DNA of 64,000 nt from Nocardia terrae (GCF_009760405.1 NZ_WRPP01000002.1:496001-560000), one strand, 5' to 3'. Counted from the stretch's first letter, positions 1-8,789 are shown. Translations and numbers: made by a program. The notes: generated by a model not told the origin, from the sequence alone.

Positions 1-580
1 CGATCAGGTTGTACGGAATTTGCAGCGCGGCGAGCGGAGACCAGCCGCGCAGCTCGGTGATCGCCTGCATGCGCGACACCTGCCAGGCCGGAGTATCGGA
101 GATGCCCAGGTAGAGCACCTTCCCCGAGCGCACCAGATCGTCCATCGCCCGCAGCACCTCCTCCACCGGTGTGCGCCCGTCCCAGATGTGGAGGTACAGC
201 AGGTCGAGGTAATCGGTGCGCAGCCTGTCGAGGCTGCCCTCGACCGAGCGGATCATGCTCTTGCGGGAATTCCCACCGGAATTCGGGTCGCCGGGCCGGG
301 TGGGCATCGAATACTTGGTGGCGATGACCAGCTGTTCACGCCGTGACCCCGCGAACTCGCCGAGCATCTGTTCGGCGGTCCCGCCGGTGTACGCGTTCGC
401 GGTGTCGACGAAATTGCCGCCGCGCTCGAGGTAGGTGTCGAAGATGGCGCGGGAGGCATCGCGGTCCGCGCCCCAGCCCCAGTCGGTCCCGAAGGTCATG
501 GTGCCCAGCGCGAGCGGTGACACGCGCAATCCCGAACGTCCGAGCGGGCGATAGGCGTCGAGCGTAGTGAAGGTCGTCAT
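1..580 (-). CDS. Aldo/keto reductase (C-terminus cut by window edge)
   Basis: NADPH-dependent aldo/keto reductase of the YajO/Tas type, expected to reduce carbonyl groups in the cytosol. About 193 N-terminal residues are visible. They begin MTTFTTLDAYRPLGRSGLRV and carry the family hallmarks: LALGTMTFGTDWGWG, DTANAYTGGTAEQMLGEF with the catalytic Asp and Tyr, VIATKYSM with the catalytic Lys, and a SLDRLRTDYLDLLYLH segment holding the active-site His. The start ATG reads leftward from 580, shortly after a GGAG-like site. The protein runs off the left edge, so only the first three-fifths of the barrel can be judged. The substrate is unknown. The family assignment is firm. Confidence 0.9.
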   Translation of the reverse strand, partial: MTTFTTLDAYRPLGRSGLRVSPLALGTMTFGTDWGWGADRDASRAIFDTYLERGGNFVDTANAYTGGTAEQMLGEFAGSRREQLVIATKYSMPTRPGDPNSGGNSRKSMIRSVEGSLDRLRTDYLDLLYLHIWDGRTPVEEVLRAMDDLVRSGKVLYLGISDTPAWQVSRMQAITELRGWSPLAALQIPYNLI

Positions 581-712
581 CGGCGTTCTCCCTGAGGATT
601 TCGCGGCTCTTTCCCGAGTCTGGCCGGGTGATCGGCCCCGATCAAGGTCCGGCGGGCGGGTCGGTGTGGCAGCATCGGGAGGTCAGCTCGGCCGACAGAC
701 GGGTGAGCGGTG

Positions 713-1981
713 ATGGCGGTATACGGGGTTCGGAACCTCGCGGCAGTGCTCGGCGCGGGCGGCGTCCTCGTCGCGATGACCGCCTGTGGTGGGTCGGCCG
801 ACGCCCCGACGCCCTCGAATACGCCGCCCCAGAACCGTGCAATCACCCTTGACGGCGCGGTGTACGGCACACCGATCTCGGTCGGTGACACCGTGATAGC
901 CGCCACCGAGAACGACTCGGTCTATGCCGTGTCCGGCGACACCGTGCGCTGGCGAACGCATCTGGCCGAACCGGCACCCGGCTCGAGCCTCCCGTGCGGA
1001 GACATCGACCCGGTCGGGATCACCGGCGCACCCGCCGTGGACCCGGCGGCTCACCGCGTCTATGCCGTCGCGGAATCCGTTGGCGCACACAAGACTCTGT
1101 ACGGCCTGGACGCCGATACCGGCGCGGTGACCCTGCGGGTCCCGGTCGACCCGCCCTTCGGCGATCCGCCCGCCTACCTGCAGCGCCCCGCCCTCACCTT
1201 CCGTGACGGGCATGTCTACGCGGCCTTCGGCGGAAACGACGGCGACTGCGGAACCTATACCGGAGCTGTTGCGGCCGTAGATGTTTCAACCAGCGCCGTA
1301 GCCTGGTACCGGGCCTCGGCGAGCGGTCGGGGCGGCATCTGGGCGCCCGGCACGGCGGCGGAAACCAATGGCCTGCTGTTCTATTCGGTCGGCAACGGCG
1401 ACGCCGAACCGGGATCCGCCTACGACGGCACCGATTCCGTCATCGCCCTCACCCCCGATCTGCGCCGCACCGACTTCTTCGCCCCGACGTCCTGGGCGGA
1501 GGACAACGCGGCCGACCGCGATCTGGGCACCATGAATCCCGCGCTGGTCGGCGGACATCTGGTGATCGCCGGGAAGTTCGGCGACGGCTACGTCCTGGAC
1601 CCCGCGCACCTGGGTGGAATCTCCTCCGTGACACCGGCTTTCACCGGCTGCCGGGCCTTCGGCGCCGCGGCGGTCGCCGGCGAGATCGCCTACCTGCCGT
1701 GTGCCAAGGGCACCATGGCGATTCGCGTCACCGCCACCGGCGCGACCACCGTGCTCTGGCACACCACCGCCCCGGCCGACGGCCCACCGGTGGTGGCCGC
1801 CGGTCGAGTCTGGGCGACCGACTGGCATGCGGGCACCCTGTACGCCCTCGACCCGGCGACCGGAAACGTCCTGGCCCAGTACGCGACCGGACCCCTCCCG
1901 CATTTCGCCGCCCCCGCGCTCGTGGACGGCGGCCTCGTGCTGGGCACGATGTCCGGCCTGCAACCGTTCCGGCTGCCCTAG
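713..1981 (+). CDS. Secreted lipoprotein with PQQ-like beta-propeller repeats
   Basis: Predicted exported lipoprotein of about 422 residues. A hydrophobic N-terminus ends in a lipobox-like AMTAC followed by GGSADAPTPS, so lipidation at about Cys25 is likely. The rest reads as an outer-membrane-type beta-propeller: repeated blocks such as VYAVSGDTVRW, LYGLDADTGAV, VAAVDVSTSAVAW and LYALDPATGNVLAQ are PQQ-like repeat signatures. Four cysteines in the mature part may form disulfides. Such proteins often act as extracytoplasmic binding or scaffold proteins; none of the dehydrogenase active-site residues is evident, so an enzymatic role is not claimed. GTG at 710 directly precedes the ATG at 713 and is an equal alternative start. 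It stands alone, convergent with the next gene. Confidence 0.75.
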   Translation: MAVYGVRNLAAVLGAGGVLVAMTACGGSADAPTPSNTPPQNRAITLDGAVYGTPISVGDTVIAATENDSVYAVSGDTVRWRTHLAEPAPGSSLPCGDIDPVGITGAPAVDPAAHRVYAVAESVGAHKTLYGLDADTGAVTLRVPVDPPFGDPPAYLQRPALTFRDGHVYAAFGGNDGDCGTYTGAVAAVDVSTSAVAWYRASASGRGGIWAPGTAAETNGLLFYSVGNGDAEPGSAYDGTDSVIALTPDLRRTDFFAPTSWAEDNAADRDLGTMNPALVGGHLVIAGKFGDGYVLDPAHLGGISSVTPAFTGCRAFGAAAVAGEIAYLPCAKGTMAIRVTATGATTVLWHTTAPADGPPVVAAGRVWATDWHAGTLYALDPATGNVLAQYATGPLPHFAAPALVDGGLVLGTMSGLQPFRLP

Positions 1982-2006
1982 CCCGGCACCGGGATTCGAC
2001 GCGGGG

Positions 2007-3368
2007 TCACTGGCACGGCTGCAACGGGTAGCAGGCGGGCGGAATCGTGGTCGGCGGAATCGTCGGATCGGTGGTGTGGGTGGTCGTGGTCGTGTCGACC
2101 ACCGCCGACCGATTCGGCTGCTGCCTGCTCGGTGTCGGCGTCGTTCCCGCCGTGCACGCGATGGCGATGACCAGAATGACCACCGCCAGCATCAGCCCGC
2201 CGAGGATCGGCAGTCCCTTGCGCCGCCGCGGCCGCTCGGCCGGGGTCGTCATGGGCCGCCCGGTCCACAACGGGAACCCCGGACTCGGCTGCTGTGATTG
2301 CTGGATCGGCTGAGTCGGCGCGAATCCGCCCGGCTGCGGACCGGACCCAGGCCCGGGGCCCGGTCCGGGAGCCCGCGGCGGCTGCCCGCCCGGCCCGGGG
2401 CCGGACTGCGACCGCCCCGGTATCGGGGTCGGCGGCGGCGGTGTGCCCCGGCCCGGCCCCTGCGGGTTCTGCGCCTGCGGTCCCTGCGGCAAACCGGTGA
2501 CCGCCGCATAGGCGGCGGCCGCCGCGGCCGCCGACGTCGCCGCCGGGATCGCCGTCTTGGCGACCGAACCCGCGCTCCGGGACTGCCCGGAAGGACCTTG
2601 CGGCACAACGACGGGACGACCCTCGCCGCCCGCGGGGCCACTTTCGGGCCCGGGCTCGCCGGGCCCGCTCCCCGAAGCCGCGGGGGAGTACTGCGTGGGC
2701 ACCGACGGCACCATCACCTCGGTGGTCCGGCTCGCCATCGGCAGCGGTGCGTCCCGCGCGGTCTCCGGTACCGGGAACCCCTCGGACACCAGATCGGAAT
2801 AGCTTGCGGCGGCGGCGAACCCGAGCGCCCCCAGCGCCTGCCCGACCTGCGCGGCATCCCAGGAGGGCGGCGCGCCTTCGGCCAGGCTGGTGAAATACGC
2901 CCGCAGCGAGGACGGCCCGTCACCGATCAGCACGTCGATCCCGGCGGGCAGCGCGCCCTTGTCCAGCTTCACCCGGCTGCCCAGTTGCGGCACCAGCAGC
3001 ACCAGCCCGCTGACCGGCACATGCTCGCGCCCCGGCGCGGACCGCAACTGCCCGGCCAGATCGACGGTCTGGCGTCGCACCCGTTCGAGCGGATCGGCGT
3101 CCCCGTCCAGTGGCGCGGGTTTGCCGTCGACCGTCCACGGCTGGTCCTGTGCGCACGACAGCGTTCCGGCCACCCGCTCGGTGAAGCCGTGCACGCCGAC
3201 CACCACGCAGGTCTGCGGCGTCCACACCACCACGTCGGCGTCCTGGCACTGCACGACGGCGATGCCGGGCACGGCGTGCGGCCCGCTCCAGGATTTGAGC
3301 CAGTTCACGACGGTGCGCTCGGTGCTCGACAGCCGCGACGGGTCGTCGTTACGGACCTTCACCAACAT
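2007..3368 (-). CDS. NERD-like domain protein with Pro/Gly-rich linker and C-terminal membrane anchor
   Basis: A 453-residue protein in three parts. Residues 1-200 resemble a NERD (nuclease-related) domain: ERTVVNWLKSW, then ADVVVWTPQTCVVVGVHGF. In active NERD proteins the last strand normally ends in E-x-K; here it reads V-x-H, so catalysis is doubtful. Residues about 230-380 are low-complexity Pro/Gly/Gln-rich sequence. A single membrane helix (ILGGLMLAVVILVIAIAC, about residues 388-405) follows, then a Thr/Pro-rich tail ending CYPLQPCQ. The likely topology is a cytosolic domain anchored by one helix with a short external tail. Comparable actinobacterial proteins are uncharacterised. No function is proposed beyond the domain. 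Confidence 0.6.
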   Translation of the reverse strand: MLVKVRNDDPSRLSSTERTVVNWLKSWSGPHAVPGIAVVQCQDADVVVWTPQTCVVVGVHGFTERVAGTLSCAQDQPWTVDGKPAPLDGDADPLERVRRQTVDLAGQLRSAPGREHVPVSGLVLLVPQLGSRVKLDKGALPAGIDVLIGDGPSSLRAYFTSLAEGAPPSWDAAQVGQALGALGFAAAASYSDLVSEGFPVPETARDAPLPMASRTTEVMVPSVPTQYSPAASGSGPGEPGPESGPAGGEGRPVVVPQGPSGQSRSAGSVAKTAIPAATSAAAAAAAYAAVTGLPQGPQAQNPQGPGRGTPPPPTPIPGRSQSGPGPGGQPPRAPGPGPGPGSGPQPGGFAPTQPIQQSQQPSPGFPLWTGRPMTTPAERPRRRKGLPILGGLMLAVVILVIAIACTAGTTPTPSRQQPNRSAVVDTTTTTHTTDPTIPPTTIPPACYPLQPCQ

Positions 3369-3555
3369 CCCAGACCACCTCTGACCGATGCCTCTACCTG
3401 CCGGCCGCCCGAACCCGTCGCCGCGACCACCTTACGGGGTAGCGGCGCTCTCGCGTGGCCGAAAAAGTTCGGCCGGGGCGAATCGTCTTGCGCGGCAGCA
3501 AGATCATTCTGCACGTTTCGGTGCGCTGTCGCGCAGGCGGAGGGCTACTGGGCGG

Positions 3556-4998
3556 TCAGGTATCGATGGATCCGACATACCCGTCAGGCCGGACATGAAT
3601 CCGCATGCCGTCGCAGGCGTCGTAGGCGCGGCGCGCATGGCCCTCGGCATCGACGAGTTCGCCCTCGCCGGACGCGAATTCCGGGGCGACCACGCGAACG
3701 ATTCTGGTACCGGCCGGGATCGGAGCCTCGGTGCCGGGGCCGAATTGCAGCAGGGTGGCGTGTGGCCCGCTGAACAGCTCGAACAGCCGCACGGTCTTCC
3801 CGTTCGAATCGGTCAGCGGAGCATCCGGTGCGCGGTCACCGACTCGCAGCGCCGCCGCCGTATCGGCCGGATCCCGATAGCCGAGGTCGAGCTGATGGGT
3901 GCCTTCCCGGTCCATGGCGTCCGGATCGCCCTTGACGGTCTTGTCGAGCAGCGCGCTGCTCAATCCCAGGATCCGTGCCGCGACGCCGCGGCGCTCGGTC
4001 TCGTAGCTGTCCAGCAGCGCCTCGCTGGCCGCCCCGGGATCCCGTAGTGCCGCCTCGAGTTTCCACCCCAGGTTGTGGGCGTCCTGTATGCCCGTATTGA
4101 GGCCCTGTCCGCCGGTCGGCGGATGCACGTGCGCCGCGTCCCCGGCCAGGAACACCCGTCCGACCCGATACCGCTGTGCCAGACGCACATTCGGCCGCCA
4201 GACCGTCGACCAGGTGAGGTCGCTGAGCACGATGTCGTCGCGGCGCGAACGGCGGGTCACATGGTCCTGCAGCACGGCGAGCCCGGTGTCGGAATCCGCG
4301 CCCAATCCGGTGGCGAACTGGAACGTGCGGCCACCGGGCAAGGGCATCAACGCGATTCCGTCCATCGGCGACTCGGAATCGGCGAACCAGTAGCCCACCG
4401 AGTGATCGAGAACGTCGGCGCGGACATCGCCGAGCAGCATGCGGATCGACTCGTCGGTGGTGCCTTCGAAGGGAATGCCCAGCGCCTTGCGCACGGTGCT
4501 GCGCCCGCCGTCCGCGCCGACCAGGTACTCCACGCGCACGGTCTCGGTCACGCCCGCGTGCTCGAGGGTCGCGCTCACCCCGTCGGCGTCGGCGGCGAAT
4601 TCGACCAGCGCCGTGCCCGATTCGACCCGCACCCCGAATTCGGCGAGCCGCTCACGCAGCACCCGCTCGGTGTCGGCCTGGGCGAGGACCCACGGATTCG
4701 GGTGCGGCACCGCGGGAGTGGGCTCGCGCCAGGCGCTCATGCGGCGTTCCATGACGAACTGCCCGTCCAGGTGCACCAGCAGCGGGGCCTGCGGCGCGCC
4801 CTGGGCGAGCACCGCGTCGAGCACGCCGAGGTCCTCGAACACTTCGAGGGTGCGCGGCTGGATGCCGTCCCCGCGCGAGCCGGCGAAGAACTCCTCGGCC
4901 TTGTCGACGATGCGGACCGCGAGGCCGCGACGCGCCAGATCGATGGCCAGGGTGAGCCCGGTCGGCCCGGCTCCCACGATGAGGACCTGCGGATTCAT
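3556..4998 (-). CDS. FAD-dependent monooxygenase (aromatic-ring hydroxylase type)
   Basis: A 480-residue class A flavoprotein monooxygenase. The N-terminus has the Rossmann motif VLIVGAGPTGLTLAIDLARR. Around residue 290 is the second FAD motif, VFLAGDAAHVHPPTGGQGLN, which also marks the hydroxylase family. A conserved GADGGRST (DG-type) stretch lies near residue 165, and the C-terminus has the thioredoxin-like extension typical of PheA/TfdB/MhpA-type enzymes. It should hydroxylate an aromatic or polyketide substrate using NAD(P)H and O2. It is divergently paired with a TetR regulator over an operator-rich 83-bp gap, which suggests induction by the substrate. The substrate cannot be read from sequence. 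Confidence 0.85.
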   Translation of the reverse strand: MNPQVLIVGAGPTGLTLAIDLARRGLAVRIVDKAEEFFAGSRGDGIQPRTLEVFEDLGVLDAVLAQGAPQAPLLVHLDGQFVMERRMSAWREPTPAVPHPNPWVLAQADTERVLRERLAEFGVRVESGTALVEFAADADGVSATLEHAGVTETVRVEYLVGADGGRSTVRKALGIPFEGTTDESIRMLLGDVRADVLDHSVGYWFADSESPMDGIALMPLPGGRTFQFATGLGADSDTGLAVLQDHVTRRSRRDDIVLSDLTWSTVWRPNVRLAQRYRVGRVFLAGDAAHVHPPTGGQGLNTGIQDAHNLGWKLEAALRDPGAASEALLDSYETERRGVAARILGLSSALLDKTVKGDPDAMDREGTHQLDLGYRDPADTAAALRVGDRAPDAPLTDSNGKTVRLFELFSGPHATLLQFGPGTEAPIPAGTRIVRVVAPEFASGEGELVDAEGHARRAYDACDGMRIHVRPDGYVGSIDT

Positions 4999-5010
4999 GG
5001 CAACTCCTAA

Positions 5011-5043
5011 ACTGAATCAGAATTCACTGAATGTGGATTCAGT
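5011..5043. promoter_or_regulatory. Tandem operator for the TetR/monooxygenase pair
   Basis: Two copies of the palindrome CTGAAT-N4-ATTCA(G/C) lie side by side. Copy one is at 5012-5027 (last base C instead of G); copy two, at 5027-5042, is perfect. Centres are 15 bp apart. They also create an 8-bp outer inverted repeat, ACTGAATC ... GATTCAGT. The site sits between the divergent monooxygenase and tetR starts, where an autoregulating TetR dimer pair would bind. That the neighbouring TetR binds it is inference. Confidence 0.6.
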
Positions 5044-5081
5044 ATTGGGGGTGGTACGTTCCGCTGTCAAGGAGGTGGACG

Positions 5082-5687
5082 GTGGCAGCACGCCGCAGTG
5101 AGAAATCGGCCGAGACCGAACACGCGCTCAAGGCCGCCGCCCGGCGACTGTTCGCCGAACGCGGCTACCTCAACACCAAGATCACCGACATCACCGCGGC
5201 CGCGGGCCGCGCGGCGGGCTCGTTCTACAACCACTTCGCGAGCAAGGAAGAACTGCTCCAGGCGCTGCTGAAAGACCTTGCCGACGAAAGCGATACCTCC
5301 AGCGAGGACCCCGCGCACAGCGCGGACTTCACCGACCCGGAGTCGGTGCGCTTCCACGTCGCGTCCTATTGGGCCTTCGCCCGCAAGAACTGGCCGGTCT
5401 TGCGCGCGGTGCAGCAGGCCGCCCTGGTCAATGACGACTTCGCCCGCATCGCAGCACGTTTCGGCACCGAGCAGCGCGACGAGGTCGCCGACCACCTCGA
5501 CGGTTTCGCCCCCGCGGGCCTGCGCCTGCCCGGCCCGGCCGACGCGAGCCTGGCCATGATGTTCCTGTCGGCCTCAGGCCTGCTGCAGGCGGTCGAGGAG
5601 GGCGGCCTGACGCTCACCGACGCCGAGGCCGTGGACGCCCTCACCCGCTTCGTCTACCGCGGCTTGACCGGCCGCGATATCGACTAG
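5082..5687 (+). CDS. TetR-family transcriptional regulator
   Basis: A 201-residue repressor-type protein. The N-terminal helix-turn-helix reads ALKAAARRLFAERGYLNTK then SFYNHFASKEELL, the standard TetR recognition region. The C-terminal part is the variable ligand and dimer domain. The GTG at 5082 is chosen because AAGGAGG ends six bases before it; an in-frame ATG at 5031 lies inside the operator and has no ribosome site. Divergent orientation to the flavin monooxygenase makes that gene the likely target, with a hydroxylatable aromatic compound as a plausible inducer. Confidence 0.85.
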   Translation: MAARRSEKSAETEHALKAAARRLFAERGYLNTKITDITAAAGRAAGSFYNHFASKEELLQALLKDLADESDTSSEDPAHSADFTDPESVRFHVASYWAFARKNWPVLRAVQQAALVNDDFARIAARFGTEQRDEVADHLDGFAPAGLRLPGPADASLAMMFLSASGLLQAVEEGGLTLTDAEAVDALTRFVYRGLTGRDID

Positions 5688-5831
5688 CCGGAACGGCCAT
5701 CGGCCGACCTGTCAATCCGGTGCCGCAGCGCCAATCCGCCGGAACCTGAAGGGGCGCGGCGGGTATGGGTATCGGTCGCACCATGTCGCCGGGACGCGGT
5801 GGGCCGACCCGGGATCTCGCGCGCGGAAGTG

Positions 5832-6797
5832 TCAGGGCACCAGCACGATCGAGCCTGTGGTCTTGCGACCTTCCAGATCCCGGTGGGCCTGTGCCGCGTC
5901 GGCGAGCGGGTAGCTGCCGCCGATGCGCAGGTGCAGCGTGCCGTCGGCGATGGCGTTCATGATGTCGTTTGCGCGCCACAGCAATTCGGCGCGATCGCGG
6001 GTGTAGTGGGCCAGCGTCGGCCGGGTCACGAACAGCGAGCCCAGCGGGTTGAGCCGTTGCAGATCGAACGGCGGCACCGGCCCGCTCGCGCCGCCGAACA
6101 GCGCCACCATGCCGCGGATGCGGGTCGACGCCAGGCTGGCCTCGAAGGTGGACGCACCGACGCCGTCATAAGCCGCGGCCACACCCACGCCGCCGGTGAG
6201 TTCCCGTACGCGCGCGGCGATATCGCCGTCGTAGCGCAGCACCTCCGACGCCCCGGCGTCGCGCGAGAGCTTCTCCTTGTCGTCGGTCGACACCGTGGTG
6301 ATCACCCGCACCCCGCGCGACGACAGCAACTGCGTGAGGATCAGCCCCACTCCGCCCGCGCCCGCGTGCACCAGCACCGCCTCGCCCGGCTGCGGCTTGT
6401 AGATCGACTCGATCAGGTAGTGCGCCGTCATGCCCTGCAGCAGCGCCGACGCCGCGATCTCCGCGTTCACCCCGTCCGGCACCGGAATCGCCACGGCCGC
6501 AGGCACGATCACCTGCTCGGCATAACTCCCCGGCCCCGCCGCCCACGCAACCCGGTCCCCGACCTGGAAATCGGTGACATCCGCCCCGACCGCGGTGACC
6601 ACGCCGCTACCCTCGGACCCCGGAATGTAGGGCACCGGCGTCGGATACCGCCCGGTCCGAATGTAGGTGTCGATGAAGTTGATTCCGGCCGCCTCGGTCC
6701 GCACCAGCAGCTGCCCGTCCCCGACCTGCGGGTCCGGCACCTCCACATATCGCAGGACCTCGGGACCGCCGTGCTCGGAAACCTGGATGGCGCGCAT
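5832..6797 (-). CDS. qor: NADPH:quinone oxidoreductase (zinc-free MDR family)
   Basis: A 321-residue medium-chain reductase of the QOR type. It begins MRAIQVSEHGGPEVLRYVEV and has GSEGSGVVTAVG and the NADPH motif HAGAGGVGLILTQLL near residue 145, with no structural-zinc cysteine cluster. It should perform one-electron or two-electron reduction of quinones or enones in the cytosol. In mycobacteria a qor gene lies close to the ctaA-ABC-mptB block. Here the same block starts 16 kb further on, with the GlcNAc locus and accessory genes in between, so it may be a backbone marker. Divergent from the next small gene. Confidence 0.85.
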   Translation of the reverse strand: MRAIQVSEHGGPEVLRYVEVPDPQVGDGQLLVRTEAAGINFIDTYIRTGRYPTPVPYIPGSEGSGVVTAVGADVTDFQVGDRVAWAAGPGSYAEQVIVPAAVAIPVPDGVNAEIAASALLQGMTAHYLIESIYKPQPGEAVLVHAGAGGVGLILTQLLSSRGVRVITTVSTDDKEKLSRDAGASEVLRYDGDIAARVRELTGGVGVAAAYDGVGASTFEASLASTRIRGMVALFGGASGPVPPFDLQRLNPLGSLFVTRPTLAHYTRDRAELLWRANDIMNAIADGTLHLRIGGSYPLADAAQAHRDLEGRKTTGSIVLVP

Positions 6798-6906
6798 GGC
6801 TTCCAGTCTTACACCCGGCCCCTCGGTGTGGTGGCGGGCGGCTCACACAGTGTGAGTTGTGCCGTGGTTCATGGACGCTGAATTACCCGTGGGTAAACTG
6901 CAGCGC

Positions 6907-7257
6907 ATGAGCGCTACTGCCGCCCCGGCATCCGAGAAAGTCTCGCCGTCCGTCGTGGATTCCGTGAAGGGGTTCGTCGCCGAGCACGGCGGTTCCGCCA
7001 CCGCGGTGCTGCAGCCCATCGGCCGTATCGGTGTCCGCGTCACGCTGGTCGGTGCCGACGGTGTCCTCGGCGACCGCGTCGTGGGTTCGCTGGCCTCGGC
7101 CAAGGACCTGGTCGAGACCGTCGACGGGCTCACCGAGACCGAGGAGTGGGACCGCGAGCTCATCTCGAAGGTCACCCCCGCGAAGGGCCACTGGGCCAAG
7201 ATGGCAGGCTGGGTGGCGAAGCAGAAGCGATTCCCCAAGGCGCGCAACGAGAAGTGA
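6907..7257 (+). CDS. Conserved small hypothetical protein
   Basis: A protein of 116 residues with no recognised catalytic motif. It reads MSATAAPASEKVSPSVVDSV, then an alternation of short hydrophobic strands (ATAVLQPIGRIGVRVTLV) and a basic tail ending KRFPKARNEK. Predicted to be soluble, with no signal peptide or membrane helix. The ATG at 6907 is preferred over an in-frame upstream ATG at 6859 because the extra 16 residues are atypical. The next gene, a GntR regulator, begins at or just past its stop, so the two may be co-transcribed. Function unknown. Confidence 0.6.
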   Translation: MSATAAPASEKVSPSVVDSVKGFVAEHGGSATAVLQPIGRIGVRVTLVGADGVLGDRVVGSLASAKDLVETVDGLTETEEWDRELISKVTPAKGHWAKMAGWVAKQKRFPKARNEK

Positions 7258-7298
7258 CCGTGCCCGCGGCCGGCGGGGGCGGAAAGGACCGGATCGAC

Positions 7299-8009
7299 GT
7301 GTCAGGGCGTGTGACCAAACAAGCGCAGCTCCGTTCGGCGCTGACCACCCTGTGCGCGAATCTGCGTCCCGGCGAGATGCTGCCCAGCGAACGCCAGTTG
7401 TGCGACGACTACCGCGTCAGCCGCATGACCGTGCGCGAGGTGCTGGGCCAGCTCGAATCCGAGGGCGTCATCACCCGCATCCCGGGCAAGGGCACCTTCG
7501 TGGCCGAGCGGGTCGCCCGCTCGCGCCTGCACATGGCCTCGTTCTCCGATGACATGCGCCGGCTGGGCCGCACCCCGAGCACGGTGGTGCTGCACACCGA
7601 TATCGCCGTGCCGCCCCCGGCGACGGTGAACGCACTGGGCCTGGCCGCGAACGCGCAAGCCATCCACCTGGTCCGGCTGCGCCTGGCCGACGGGCTGCCG
7701 ATGTCCATCGACGACGGCTGGTACCGCGCCGATCTGCTGCCCGACCTGCTCGATCGCGAGCTCACTCAGTCGCTGTACGCGCTGTTCGCCCGCGAATACG
7801 ACTGCCCGATCGACCGCGCCGAGCAGAGCGTGCGCGCGGTGGCCGCCGACGAGCGCCACGCCGGCTGGCTGGGTACCGAAACCGGTTGTCCGCTCCTGGC
7901 TTTCGACCGCATCTCCTACTCGCGCGACCGCGCCGTCGAGCATGCGCAGTCCTGGTACCGCGCCGATCGCTACCAGGTGTACATGACCGTCTCGGCCGAG
8001 GACAGCTAG
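7299..8009 (+). CDS. dasR: GntR/HutC-family regulator, DasR-like (GlcNAc regulon)
   Basis: About 236 residues. The N-terminal winged helix has GEMLPSERQLCDDYRVSRMTVREVL, and GKGTFVAERV is the family's wing motif. The C-terminal UTRA effector domain spans about residues 85-230. In streptomycetes DasR represses GlcNAc uptake and catabolism genes by binding dre palindromes and is released by GlcN-6-P or GlcNAc-6-P. Here the gene lies next to the complete GlcNAc PTS locus and two dre-like sites. The GTG at 7299 follows GGAAAGGA at a reasonable distance. GTG codons at 7254 and 7260 are alternatives and would overlap or abut the upstream gene. The regulon assignment is strong from context. Confidence 0.8.
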   Translation: MSGRVTKQAQLRSALTTLCANLRPGEMLPSERQLCDDYRVSRMTVREVLGQLESEGVITRIPGKGTFVAERVARSRLHMASFSDDMRRLGRTPSTVVLHTDIAVPPPATVNALGLAANAQAIHLVRLRLADGLPMSIDDGWYRADLLPDLLDRELTQSLYALFAREYDCPIDRAEQSVRAVAADERHAGWLGTETGCPLLAFDRISYSRDRAVEHAQSWYRADRYQVYMTVSAEDS

Positions 8010-8024
8010 CCTCTGAAAACGATT

Positions 8025-8054
8025 GAGCCGCCGCCCGATTCGGGGCGGCGGCTC
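8025..8054. terminator. Bidirectional hairpin between dasR-like gene and EIIA
   Basis: A 12-bp perfect stem, GAGCCGCCGCCC / GGGCGGCGGCTC, with a 6-base loop, lies between two convergent genes. On the minus strand the stem is followed by a TTTT run, making it a good intrinsic terminator for the EIIA side; on the plus strand the trailing T content is weak. Confidence 0.7.
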
Positions 8055-8073
8055 TATTCGTCTCGTGCGGCGG

Positions 8074-8523
8074 TCACATCGAGAACAGGACCGATCCCGT
8101 GGTGACCGGGCCGGTCAGCGCGTTCTGTGCCGAGCCGGGAGCGCTGTCCATGACCACGACCGGCACGGCCGCGCTCAGGCCCAGACGGCGAACGGCATTG
8201 GGGGAGAAGGTGATCAGCGGATCGCCGGCGTCGACCTGATCGCCCTCGGTGGCCTTCACCTCGAAAAGGTCCGGCTTGCCGACGGTGTCGATGCCGACGT
8301 GCAGCAGCACGCCGGTGCCGTCCGCGGTGACGATGACCGCGGCGTGCGGGTGCAGCTTCACGATGGATCCGGAGACCGGGGCGACCACGGTGGTGGCGTC
8401 GTCGGTGTCGAGGGGTTCGATGGCCACGCCCGCCCCGACCATCTCGGCGGAGAAGACCGGATCGGGAACCTCGGACATGGGCATGGCGCGGCCGTCCAGC
8501 GGCGCGAGAATCTCGGTGCTCAT
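8074..8523 (-). CDS. crr: PTS system EIIA component, glucose/GlcNAc (Crr) family
   Basis: A 149-residue cytosolic phosphocarrier that passes phosphate from HPr to the GlcNAc EIIB. It begins MSTEILAPLDGRAMPMSEVP, the usual Crr-type start. Two histidines 15 residues apart, His60 (LHPHAAV) and His75 (LLHVGIDTV), match the stabilising and phosphorylated histidines of Crr. It is downstream of the EIIB gene with a 5-bp gap, so the two form an operon divergent from EIIC. An upstream-extended reading frame exists, but the fit of MSTEILAPL to the family fixes the start. Confidence 0.92.
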   Translation of the reverse strand: MSTEILAPLDGRAMPMSEVPDPVFSAEMVGAGVAIEPLDTDDATTVVAPVSGSIVKLHPHAAVIVTADGTGVLLHVGIDTVGKPDLFEVKATEGDQVDAGDPLITFSPNAVRRLGLSAAVPVVVMDSAPGSAQNALTGPVTTGSVLFSM

Positions 8524-8528
8524 GGCGT

Positions 8529-8759
8529 TCAGAGCATGTCGTTGATGTCTTCGGCCAGGGCGTCGGCGGTCGGCCCGACCACGACCTGGACCGCGGCACC
8601 GGCCTTGACGACGCCGTGCGCGCCCGCGGCCTTCAGAGCCTTCTCGTCGACCTTGCTGACATCCTTGATTTCGCAGCGCAGCCGGGTGATGCAGCCTTCC
8701 ACCTCGACGATGTTGTCCAGGCCACCCAGGCCAGCGACGATTTGATTCGCTTTCGACAT
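8529..8759 (-). CDS. nagF: PTS system EIIB component, N-acetylglucosamine-specific
   Basis: A 76-residue free-standing EIIB of the glucose superfamily. It transfers phosphate from EIIA to incoming GlcNAc at EIIC. Cys23 in EVEGCITRLRCEIKD is the phosphorylated cysteine, within the classic C-x-T-R-L-R signature. The length equals one EIIB domain, as in the separate NagF of streptomycetes. A GGAGGAAAT stretch precedes the ATG. First gene of the minus-strand operon; its promoter lies in the operator region shared with nagE. Confidence 0.92.
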   Translation of the reverse strand: MSKANQIVAGLGGLDNIVEVEGCITRLRCEIKDVSKVDEKALKAAGAHGVVKAGAAVQVVVGPTADALAEDINDML

Positions 8760-8789
8760 GATTTCCTCCGAGCGTGTCGAGTAGACAAA

